A program made the translations under genes and the position numbers. Shown here piece after piece: positions 23,428 to 29,385 of a stretch of DNA of 45,441 bases (position 1 is the first letter of the stretch; each line of letters starts with the position of its first letter). The notes beneath the pieces are model-generated. The model was given only the letters and a program-made list of their open reading frames with translations. It searched no databases and was not told the origin of the DNA. Origin of the DNA: Clostridium tyrobutyricum DSM 2637 = ATCC 25755 = JCM 11008 (GTDB lineage: Bacteria; Bacillota; Clostridia; Clostridiales; Clostridiaceae); assembly GCF_000359585.1 (NCBI RefSeq), contig NZ_APMH01000034.1, forward strand, positions 1 through 45,441, read 5' to 3'.

Positions 23428-23502
23428 GGGCAGGGGCGACGTGCAGCTTGTAAAAATCTAACGCTCTACTATCTTTTTACAAACTGCACACCGCCCCTGC
23501 CC
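23428..23502. ncRNA. Structured element B2
   Basis: Three stacked stems: GGGCAGGGGCG/CGCCCCTGCCC (23428-23438/23492-23502), GTGCAG/CTGCAC (23441-23446/23484-23489) and TTGTAAAAA/TTTTTACAA (23448-23456/23474-23482). They close the same 17-base loop TCTAACGCTCTACTATC as in B1. The outer stem is GC-rich here and AT-rich in B1, with pairing kept. No coding sequence overlaps it. Confidence 0.72.
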
Positions 23503-23571
23503 TTATTCTTTTTTATCCAATAAGTAATATACACACATTTCAAAATAACTTTTTCCCTAATTACAAATTTT

Positions 23572-23682
23572 ATCAAAGCAGGAAAATAGTCAAGGGTACG
23601 CTTCGCCGAATAAAAAATTTTTTAAGAAAGAACACTTAAAAAGTTTTTTATTCGCTCTTGACAATTTTCCTTTAACTTTGAT
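23572..23682 (+). ncRNA. Structured element C (111-base interrupted hairpin)
   Basis: Stems in order: ATCAAAG/CTTTGAT, AGGAAAAT/ATTTTCCT, GTCAAG/CTTGAC, and a 20-bp apical stem (23607-23626/23635-23654) with one U:G pair valid on the plus strand. The left side carries an asymmetric bulge GGTACGCTTCGC that recalls the A-type loop. It lies in gene-free DNA after B2. Confidence 0.6.
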
Positions 23683-23935
23683 TTTTAGTATTTAAGGGGA
23701 AAAGGTATAAATATATATAGATATATGATTTTTTTATTTTCATAAGAAAGGTAAGGCTTAAATCAAGGCTGTAATGGTATTTAAAAATCAAATAAATATA
23801 ATTACACCTTTAATATTAAAAGTTGCTGTAATAGGCTCATACTGCCTATAAAATGTAAGGACAATACGAAAAAAGAGCTTTACAAAATTGAGTTTGAATT
23901 TTGTACAAATTTTTCATAAAAATAGGTAAATACTA

Positions 23936-23964
23936 TTGACAACGGAGTACAATATAAGTGTAGT
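23936..23964 (+). promoter_or_regulatory. Promoter of the 43-aa peptide gene with GGAGTAC box
   Basis: TTGACA (23936-23941) is followed by ACGGAGTACAATATAAG and TGTAGT. The block aligns with the minus-strand promoter at 23283-23311 except for an 11-base gap that removes its TATAAT, so the -10 here (TATAAG or TGTAGT) is weak or repressed. Confidence 0.5.
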
Positions 23965-23982
23965 AAGAAAGGAGGTGCAAAA

Positions 23983-24114
23983 GTGATAATCATAGGAGTG
24001 ATTAAAGACATAATTACAATTGCAGTTGGGATATTAAGCTCCTATAAGATTTTGTTAGAAATTAAAAAACTAAAAAGCTCCAAGAAAAAATCTCGGAGCC
24101 ACCGCAAAAAATAG
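23983..24114 (+). CDS. 43-aa hydrophobic/basic peptide, type I toxin-like
   Basis: Starts at GTG 23983 after a strong AAAGGAGGTG. The peptide is one hydrophobic helix (IIIGVIKDIITIAVGILSS) followed by a very basic tail (KKLKSSKKKSRSHRKK), the classic layout of clostridial and bacillary type I toxins and holin-like toxins. Within the tail codons GCTCC and GGAGC form a short hairpin, a feature often seen where an antisense antitoxin RNA terminates. The next 70 bases hold another hairpin (24145-24184). No antisense promoter is certain. It is too short for most gene finders. Alternative: a small holin-like peptide without an antitoxin. Confidence 0.6.
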   Translation: MIIIGVIKDIITIAVGILSSYKILLEIKKLKSSKKKSRSHRKK

Positions 24115-24144
24115 TTTTTAATTTTAAATCAAAGTCTTAAAACT

Positions 24145-24184
24145 GTAGTGGGTACGAAGTATTGACGTACTTTGTACCTTCTAC
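24145..24184 (+). repeat. Hairpin after the 43-aa gene
   Basis: GTAG..GGTACGAAGTA pairs with GTACTTTGTACC..CTAC with one G:U pair, closing a very small loop. The right arm contains ACTTTGTACCTTCT, similar to the A3 loop ACTTCGTACCTTCG. It could end the toxin message or belong to an antisense RNA. Confidence 0.45.
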
Positions 24185-24205
24185 ATAAATTTTATCACAA
24201 TCCAT

Positions 24206-24358
24206 ATGAAAATAAAAGATACATTTTTTCTAACTTTTATAATTTGGATTTTAACATTAAATAAAAATGACAGACTTAAATATTTAGTTTTTATGGTGTT
24301 TTTGGTTTGGCTGATACTTAAAATTATTAAATTTAGAATTTCAAAAAAAGAAAATTAG
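24206..24358 (+). CDS. 50-aa membrane peptide
   Basis: An open frame of 50 codons from ATG 24206 with two hydrophobic stretches (FFLTFIIWILTL and YLVFMVFLVWLILKIIKF) separated by NKNDR, and a basic end. Its stop overlaps the ribosome site of the J-domain gene. No convincing ribosome site precedes it, so expression is uncertain. It could be a small hairpin membrane protein. Confidence 0.4.
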   Translation: MKIKDTFFLTFIIWILTLNKNDRLKYLVFMVFLVWLILKIIKFRISKKEN

Positions 24359-24371
24359 GAGGTATTTGAAA

Positions 24372-24818
24372 ATGAAAAAATATTTTGAAAACATAAAAAC
24401 AATTGAGGAATTAAAGGAAAAATACAGAAAGTTAGCTTTAAAATATCACCCTGATATGGGCGGAACTAATGAAGAAATGTCAGAAATAAATAATCAATAT
24501 GATGTTTTATTTAAAAAATTAAAAGAAGGAAATCAGGAAAGCCCTGTTGATGATGGTTTTAAGGAAGTAATAAATAAAATAATAAATTTAAATGTAAAAA
24601 TTGAAATATGTGGTAGTTGGATATGGGTATCGGGTGATACTAAACCATACAGGAAGGAATTAAAATCAGCAGGTCTTTGGTGGGCTAATAAAAAAAAGAT
24701 GTGGTATTGGCACAGTAAAGAGGACAGGAAGAAAAGAAGAAGTAATATGAGTATGCAGGAGATAAGAGAAAAATATGGCACTAAGACAGTTAATAATACA
24801 ATGAAGGTTATAGCATAA
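24372..24818 (+). CDS. J-domain protein
   Basis: A 148-aa protein with an N-terminal DnaJ J-domain (about 1-55): helix LKEKYRKLALKYHPDMGGTN contains the essential HPD loop, followed by MSEINNQYDVLFKKL. This part should stimulate an Hsp70 (DnaK). The C-terminal half (VKIEICGSWIWVSGDTKPYR, then LKSAGLWWANKKKMWYWH) is a small Trp-rich domain seen in J-proteins of plasmids and integrative elements. There is no zinc-finger region, so it is not a full DnaJ. It may help a plasmid protein fold or disassemble, for example in replication or transfer. The start at 24372 has normal spacing from AGGAGG. Confidence 0.85.
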   Translation: MKKYFENIKTIEELKEKYRKLALKYHPDMGGTNEEMSEINNQYDVLFKKLKEGNQESPVDDGFKEVINKIINLNVKIEICGSWIWVSGDTKPYRKELKSAGLWWANKKKMWYWHSKEDRKKRRSNMSMQEIREKYGTKTVNNTMKVIA

Positions 24819-24825
24819 AAATTAA

Positions 24826-24857
24826 ATTAGCATAGAGCTTATAAGCTCTATGCTAAT
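24826..24857. repeat. 32-bp perfect palindrome
   Basis: A perfect 16+16 palindrome whose left arm is ATTAGCATAGAGCTTA. It lies between the J-domain gene and the next gene, 12 bases before the latter's AGGAGG. It has no T-run. It could attenuate transcription or be a protein-binding site. Confidence 0.65.
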
Positions 24858-24874
24858 AAATAGGAGGTTTTAAA

Positions 24875-25363
24875 GTGCGTGAGTATGAAATTAATATAAA
24901 TGAGTATAACAGTTTGATTTTACACGTAGAAAAAACTTTTAAATCAGATATAGAAAAAATGAGTATATATAAAACCTTGATAAATGGACTAAAATCTTAT
25001 GAAAATAAGGTCATAAATAAGAAAATAGAAAAAATAGTCCAGAAACTATTTAAAGATTATGGTGTAAGTTATTATAAAAATTATGGGTGGTATGAGTTAT
25101 ATATATCAAAACAGAATCCATATAAACACTTTGAGATAACTCTAGCACCTAGAGAAGAAGGAAGTAAATACACTAGATTTAAAATTGATTATTTAAAGGA
25201 AAATTTAAAAAAACTTCAAGAAAAACATAAAAAAGATGTTTTAAATTCTAAAAATATAGCTGAAATAGTAGGTCAGTATAATACAGCTTTAAAATATTTT
25301 AAGTCAGCAGTAGAGAAATTGAGAGACATTCCATCATGGTATTCATTTAATAGATTTGATTAG
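24875..25363 (+). CDS. Hypothetical protein
   Basis: A 162-aa soluble protein, GTG start at 24875 after AGGAGG. The N-terminal half is helical with a coiled-coil tendency, the middle has a short beta-like segment (YYKNYGWYELYISKQNPYKH, then FEITLAPRE), and the C-terminus is helical again. I do not recognise the family. It overlaps the next gene's ribosome site and probably forms an operon with it and the J-domain gene. Confidence 0.6.
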   Translation: MREYEININEYNSLILHVEKTFKSDIEKMSIYKTLINGLKSYENKVINKKIEKIVQKLFKDYGVSYYKNYGWYELYISKQNPYKHFEITLAPREEGSKYTRFKIDYLKENLKKLQEKHKKDVLNSKNIAEIVGQYNTALKYFKSAVEKLRDIPSWYSFNRFD

Positions 25364-25376
25364 GGGAGGAAATAAA

Positions 25377-25631
25377 ATGGTAGAAAATATTATAGATATT
25401 GAAAAATTAAAAAAGAATTTATTGGAAAGAAATATTGATAATAAAGATGGGCTGTATAATTCTAACTTAAAAATTGGAAGTTTAATAAAAATAGTTCAAA
25501 AGGAAGATGAAAGCCTTGCTTTAGATATGGAAAATACCATAGTAGATTATATTTATAAAATAGCAGTTGAGTTTTATAATACTGGTTTTGATGACGCAAG
25601 ACTATTTTTAAAGCAGTTAGTTGACTTATAA
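25377..25631 (+). CDS. Hypothetical small helical protein
   Basis: An 84-aa acidic protein starting at ATG 25377 (GGGGAGGAAATAAA upstream; the in-frame ATG at 25356 lies inside the previous gene and lacks a ribosome site). Helices such as VENIIDIEKLKKNLLERNID and DYIYKIAVEFYNTGFDDARL suggest an all-alpha fold. Function unknown. It ends 45 bases before a good terminator. Confidence 0.6.
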   Translation: MVENIIDIEKLKKNLLERNIDNKDGLYNSNLKIGSLIKIVQKEDESLALDMENTIVDYIYKIAVEFYNTGFDDARLFLKQLVDL

Positions 25632-25676
25632 TATTATTTTAGTTCAGTAATTAAATATTAAACTAAAAGTTAAAGT

Positions 25677-25722
25677 TATAGCTCAAATATAGAATAAAAT
25701 TTATGTTTGAGCTATAAAAAAA
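25677..25722 (+). terminator. Terminator after the J-domain operon
   Basis: TATAGCTCAAA (25677-25687) pairs with TTTGAGCTATA (25706-25716). An A-run follows on the plus strand, so the T-tract favours the minus strand, but the stem is strong in both directions. Confidence 0.6.
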
Positions 25723-25784
25723 TATTGATAAAAACGTACATATGGGGTACATTGTAATTATAATAATATGTTAGGAGGGATTAT

Positions 25785-25931
25785 ATGATAAAAAATCCAA
25801 GATTTCAAGTAAGAGATACTGAAGAAGAATTGAAAAAACTTGACGAAGCTATTAAAAAATTAGGATATAAAGATAGAGCTGATTGGTATAGAGATATGAA
25901 AAGAAAAACAATTCAGGAATCTCAAAAATAG
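25785..25931 (+). CDS. 48-aa small basic protein, RHH-like
   Basis: ATG at 25785 with a strong TAGGAGGG site. The peptide (PRFQVRDTEEELKKLDEAIK, then LGYKDRADWYRDMKRKTI) resembles the 'F.v.dteeEl..l..aI..lG..nRs.Wyr.....' pattern of very small CopG/RHH-type proteins that recur on clostridial mobile elements. A TATAATAAT -10 lies about 26 bases upstream. Function is probably regulatory. Confidence 0.6.
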   Translation: MIKNPRFQVRDTEEELKKLDEAIKKLGYKDRADWYRDMKRKTIQESQK

Positions 25932-25933
25932 AT

Positions 25934-25952
25934 TAAAAAACTGGATATTATA
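25934..25952 (+). repeat. Direct repeat, left copy flanking the propeller-nuclease gene
   Basis: TAAAAAACTGGATATTATA; the right copy at 27944-27962 is TAAAAAACTGGACATTATA, one mismatch over 19 bases. The pair brackets a single gene. Confidence 0.55.
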
Positions 25953-26086
25953 TAGTTATCATTAATATTTCTGATAAAAACCACACTAAGATAAAAAATG
26001 AGTAATTGCAATTAGATAATGATATTATCTATCTATAAAGTAGTTCGTAAATGTAAATAAAAGCGAATTAAGTGGAGGTAAAAAAA

Positions 26087-26128
26087 TTGAAAAAGGTTGA
26101 GAATAAATATGTTAAATATAAAATATGA
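26087..26128 (+). other. Possible 13-codon leader peptide
   Basis: The only good ribosome site here (GGAGGT, 26074-26079) serves TTG 26087, which opens a 13-codon frame ending in TGA at 26128, out of frame with the main gene whose ATG (26109) lies inside it. Either translation couples through this mini-frame, or the start of the large gene was altered by a frameshift. Confidence 0.3.
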
Positions 26129-27878
26129 TAAAGGAAAATTATTTTATTATGAAGAAAATAAAGAATATTTATTAGGAGATCGTGTTAGTAATAAGTATTA
26201 TTTATCGGAGAATAAAGAAAAAGTTTATTTTCTAGATAATAGTATTATTTATGATAGAGGCGATTTATATGTAAAGGAATTTAATAAAGACAAAAAATTA
26301 GTAGCAAAAGATATAAGGATTTTTTATGTGAATTCTGATATGAGCGTATTTGTTTATCTTAAAAATTATGATAATAATCAAAAAAGTAAAAGGTTTCTAT
26401 TAGGAGATTTATGTCTTATAGATAGTTATAAACAAGAAAAAATAATAGATTATGATGTATATTCAGAAATAGCTTTTATAGAGGACTTAAATAATACTTA
26501 TAAAATACTTTATATAAAAAGACATGATTACTTAAAAAAAGATTTATTTGTCTATTATAAAAATAAAATACATTTAATTGATAAAGAAGTTAATGATTAT
26601 AAAATTTTTAGGGTGAAAAATGATGGTGTGCGAATAGTTTACAGTAAGGATTATGATGATGGATTTTGTAATATATTTACATTTGAATATGGTAAAGATA
26701 CTATTAAAATAGGCGACATTCCTTCATACAATTATTTTGTTAAGAATACGGGGGATGAAGTAAGATTCATAGAGAGACAACCTAATAATTTATATAATTA
26801 TTATAGTGTTAGCTTTGATGATATTAAAGCTAAAAAACTAATTGATTATAATGTGAATAAATTAGTTTTCGATTTAGCTAGACGTAATAATGATACTAGA
26901 AAACCTCAAGCTACACCTGTATATAGCTCATTTGCTAATAAGATATCTTCACAGGATACATTTAAAGTATATTTCAATAAAAATTCTAGTAAAAATTCAT
27001 ATATTGCGTGTGAATTATCACAGAAAGCTGATTCATACAGAATAATTGAATCAAAATATCCAGATGATGATAGTGAAAATTGTGAAGTTGTCTATTCTAG
27101 AGAAAAAAAAGATGATATGTTATTAATGTTATATACTCTAGGATTGTATAGTAGTTTTTATATATTGCAGAAAAAGAAATTATTAGGATATAGTATTTAT
27201 GGTATAGATATAGAAGATATAATACAATCATGTAATTATATTCACACAGGACAAAATGGAACATATTATGAAGCATTACCACCAATATCAGGAGATTTAA
27301 AGTATATAAGTTATGTTGAAAATATAAGAGATAAATTAATGTTATTTTATAAAGTTAAATATAGAAATGAATTAAAAAATATTCTTTTAAATGAATATAA
27401 AGATGAACTATTTAGTAAAGAAATTTGCTTTGCTGTAAGTAGCACATATTTAACAGATAAAAAAACAAAGCAAAAGTTTAAAGATATTTATAAAGGTGTA
27501 GAAAAAGATTTAATACTTAACAATAAAATTCCATCTAAATGGAAAAGTGAGCAAGATTTATATAAACTAGTATTAAAGTATTTTAAAAATGCTGAGATTC
27601 ATTGCTCACCTAAATGGTTATCACCACAGCATCTTGATATTTATATTGAAGAATTAAATTTAGCATTTGAGTATCAAGGTATTCAACATTATCAACCTGT
27701 AAGTGTATTTGGATGGCAAAAAGCATTTACACATAGGTTACAATTAGATGAAAGAAAAAGAAAATTATGCTTGGAAAATGACGTAATACTTATTGAGTGG
27801 CAATTTGATGAAATCATATCAAAAACGACACTAAAGAATAAATTAATTAATAGTGGTGCTAATATATGTTTATATTAA
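26109..27878 (+). CDS. Beta-propeller-like protein with C-terminal PD-(D/E)XK-like nuclease
   Basis: A 589-aa protein. Residues about 20-260 repeat a strand-rich pattern, such as KIHLIDKEVNDYKIFRVKND then VRIVYSKDYDDGFCNIFTFE, typical of TolB/WD-type propeller blades. A middle helical region follows. The last ~110 residues form a restriction-nuclease-like domain: SEQDLYKLVLKYF (Glu), SPKWLSPQHLDIYIEE (Asp) and LNLAFEYQGIQHYQPV (Glu-x-Gln). This domain occurs in defence and repair proteins. No signal peptide. The gene stands alone and is bracketed by a 19-base direct repeat. I infer a sensor-plus-nuclease effector, perhaps antiphage; no match to a named system is known to me. The ATG has only a weak ribosome site. 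Confidence 0.6.
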   Translation: MLNIKYDKGKLFYYEENKEYLLGDRVSNKYYLSENKEKVYFLDNSIIYDRGDLYVKEFNKDKKLVAKDIRIFYVNSDMSVFVYLKNYDNNQKSKRFLLGDLCLIDSYKQEKIIDYDVYSEIAFIEDLNNTYKILYIKRHDYLKKDLFVYYKNKIHLIDKEVNDYKIFRVKNDGVRIVYSKDYDDGFCNIFTFEYGKDTIKIGDIPSYNYFVKNTGDEVRFIERQPNNLYNYYSVSFDDIKAKKLIDYNVNKLVFDLARRNNDTRKPQATPVYSSFANKISSQDTFKVYFNKNSSKNSYIACELSQKADSYRIIESKYPDDDSENCEVVYSREKKDDMLLMLYTLGLYSSFYILQKKKLLGYSIYGIDIEDIIQSCNYIHTGQNGTYYEALPPISGDLKYISYVENIRDKLMLFYKVKYRNELKNILLNEYKDELFSKEICFAVSSTYLTDKKTKQKFKDIYKGVEKDLILNNKIPSKWKSEQDLYKLVLKYFKNAEIHCSPKWLSPQHLDIYIEELNLAFEYQGIQHYQPVSVFGWQKAFTHRLQLDERKRKLCLENDVILIEWQFDEIISKTTLKNKLINSGANICLY

Positions 27879-27943
27879 TGCTGTGGTAAATAATGTAATG
27901 TTATGCACAGTTAATGCGGAATCTTCTTATGTTGTGCATCAAC

Positions 27944-27962
27944 TAAAAAACTGGACATTATA
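27944..27962 (+). repeat. Direct repeat, right copy
   Basis: TAAAAAACTGGACATTATA, partner of 25934-25952. It also forms one arm of the inverted repeat 27951-27966/28062-28077. Confidence 0.55.
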
Positions 27963-28077
27963 ATACGTATTTTTAATTTTTAGATAGGTTATTTTGCTGT
28001 TAATATAGTATTTTCAATGGTTATACGGTATTATAAAACTAGACAAAATAATTATTATGTCCAGTTATGTGATGTTC
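27951..28077. repeat. Inverted repeat downstream of the propeller-nuclease gene
   Basis: CTGGACATTATAATAC-type arm at about 27949-27966 pairs with AATTATTATGTCCAGTT at 28061-28077 with one mismatch, enclosing about 95 gene-free AT-rich bases. It could be a small non-autonomous element or a remnant of the insertion that delivered the gene. Confidence 0.45.
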
Positions 28078-28102
28078 TAAATGTGAACAAAGATATATAC
28101 TT

Positions 28103-28135
28103 TAGAATAAAAAATAAGCAGCCAATAAGCTGCTT
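28103..28135 (-). terminator. Terminator of the 46-aa peptide gene
   Basis: AAGCAGC (28116-28122) pairs with GCTGCTT (28129-28135). On the minus strand TATTTTTTATT follows, giving a good terminator about 30 bases after the peptide gene stop. Confidence 0.65.
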
Positions 28136-28165
28136 TAAATATTAATATGGGGAGAATTTCATCTA

Positions 28166-28306
28166 TTATAAATCTTTATTATAAGAGAAGTTGCAAGGTT
28201 GACCTTCACAATTTAGTACTACTTCATCTTCTTCAGAGGCAAATATTTCTTTCTTATCTATAACATCTTCATATACGTTTTCTTTTAAATTTCTTTCATC
28301 TTTCAT
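28166..28306 (-). CDS. 46-aa acidic peptide with two cysteines
   Basis: ATG at 28306 with a clear GGAGGA site and its own terminator, so a real small gene is likely. The first ~30 residues are acidic and helical (NLKENVYEDVIDKKEIFASE), then NCEGQPCNFSYNKDL at the C-terminus holds two Cys four residues apart. A leader-plus-Cys-core layout recalls ribosomally made, modified peptides, but no maturation enzyme is nearby. Being divergent from the arsenic operon, it could instead be a small thiol protein linked to metalloid stress. Function unknown. Confidence 0.55.
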   Translation of the reverse strand: MKDERNLKENVYEDVIDKKEIFASEEDEVVLNCEGQPCNFSYNKDL

Positions 28307-28580
28307 AATTAATTCCTCCATTCATTAAATTCAACGAATAATTTATGTAAATAAAATTTATAATTTAATTAATAATTATTATCTAGTAACTATTTTTATT
28401 ATAACATATAAATACAATTAATCAATACTATTTTGGTATATTTTATTAAAAATGGATTCTACAAAAGTATAGTTCTGCGTAATTCATTAAATGTATAAAT
28501 TTTAATTAACAAATAATATTATAATACATAGACTATTATAAATATAATAGTCTATTAATGTGTTTATTTATATGATTATA
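28307..28580. promoter_or_regulatory. Gene-free region upstream of the arsenic operon
   Basis: AT-rich, no ORF. The only clear structure is a 28-bp dyad at 28528-28555 (13-base arms around AA, inner arm TAGACTATTATA). It could be a terminator of upstream transcription or a second regulator site. Confidence 0.4.
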
Positions 28581-28637
28581 TTGACATAAGATAGACAATC
28601 ATATATCTTATATATAGATAGCTATCTATATATAAGA
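28581..28637 (+). promoter_or_regulatory. ars promoter and palindromic operator
   Basis: TTGACA (28581-28586) is 17 bases from TATCTT (28604-28609). A perfect 32-bp palindrome (28606-28637, inner half TATATAGATAGCTATCTATA) overlaps the -10 and start point and reaches the arsR ribosome site. ArsR-family repressors bind such dyads and release them when arsenite binds. Confidence 0.75.
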
Positions 28638-28646
28638 GGTGATTTT

Positions 28647-28988
28647 TTGAAATTAGATTATGAGTTATATGCAAAAATATTTAAAGCTTTATCTGATCAG
28701 AACAGATTAAAAATTATTGATATATTATCTTGTGGCGAAAAATGTGCCTGTAATATACTGGAAAATTTTAATTTTACACAACCAACTTTGTCGCACCATA
28801 TGAAGGTGTTGATAGATTGTAAAATTGTTAAATGCAGAAAAGATGGATTATGGAGCTATTATTCATTGGATAAAAATAATACGAATAAAATAGCACTATT
28901 TTTAATGAATATTATAACGGATACAGAAGATTGTATTTGTAAAATCAATAGTAGCATTAATAAATGTGAAATACAGAATAAAAAATAA
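28647..28988 (+). CDS. arsR: ArsR-family arsenite-responsive repressor
   Basis: A 113-aa winged-helix repressor starting at TTG 28647 after GAGGTG. It shows the family core: FKALSDQNRLKIIDILSCGE, the metal-binding EKCACNILE (equivalent to ELCVCDL; two Cys two residues apart) in helix 3, recognition helix TQPTLSHHMKVLIDCKIVKC and wing RKDGLWSYYSL. Extra Cys residues near the C-terminus (DCICKI) may join metal binding. It is the first gene of the ars operon and presumably autoregulated through the 32-bp palindrome. Confidence 0.92.
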   Translation: MKLDYELYAKIFKALSDQNRLKIIDILSCGEKCACNILENFNFTQPTLSHHMKVLIDCKIVKCRKDGLWSYYSLDKNNTNKIALFLMNIITDTEDCICKINSSINKCEIQNKK

Positions 28989-29013
28989 ATTAATTATAAA
29001 GGGAGAGATTTAT

Positions 29014-29385
29014 ATGAAAAAAATGATAATTTTTGATCCAGCAATGTGCTGTTCTACAGGTGTATGTGGACCTTCTATAGAACCAGAATTGTTAAGGGTT
29101 TCCACTGTTATTAACACATTTCAAAAGAAAGGAATATTGGTTGAAAGGTATAATTTGACCAGTAATCCCCAGATATTTGTTGACAATAAGACCATTAATG
29201 AAATATTGAATAAAGAAGGTACAGAAATACTTCCAGTAACTATGGTAGATGGTGTAATAGTAAAGACAAAAACGTATCCGACAAATAAGGAATTTTGTGA
29301 ATTACTAGGTATATCAGAAGATTATTTAAAAACTGGACTTAAGATAAAGTCTAAAGGTTGTGATTGTGGAGGAGGATGTTGTTAA
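29014..29385 (+). CDS. arsD: ArsD arsenite metallochaperone
   Basis: A 123-aa thioredoxin-like protein that hands As(III) to ArsA. Start at ATG 29014 (GGGAGAG upstream). The three conserved metal ligands Cys11, Cys12 and Cys17 are in FDPAMCCSTGVCGPS, and the C-terminus has the additional vicinal Cys cluster CDCGGGCC seen in many ArsD proteins. The stop overlaps the arsA start by one base (TAATG), so the chaperone and its ATPase are translationally coupled. Confidence 0.93.
   Translation: MKKMIIFDPAMCCSTGVCGPSIEPELLRVSTVINTFQKKGILVERYNLTSNPQIFVDNKTINEILNKEGTEILPVTMVDGVIVKTKTYPTNKEFCELLGISEDYLKTGLKIKSKGCDCGGGCC

Noticed and set aside
21781-23502. A and B elements as a CRISPR array or integron attC array
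   Set aside because: Copies are few, irregularly spaced and contain no spacer-like units; the attC consensus RYYYAAC/GTTRRRY pairing is not present, and no cas or class integron integrase gene lies nearby.
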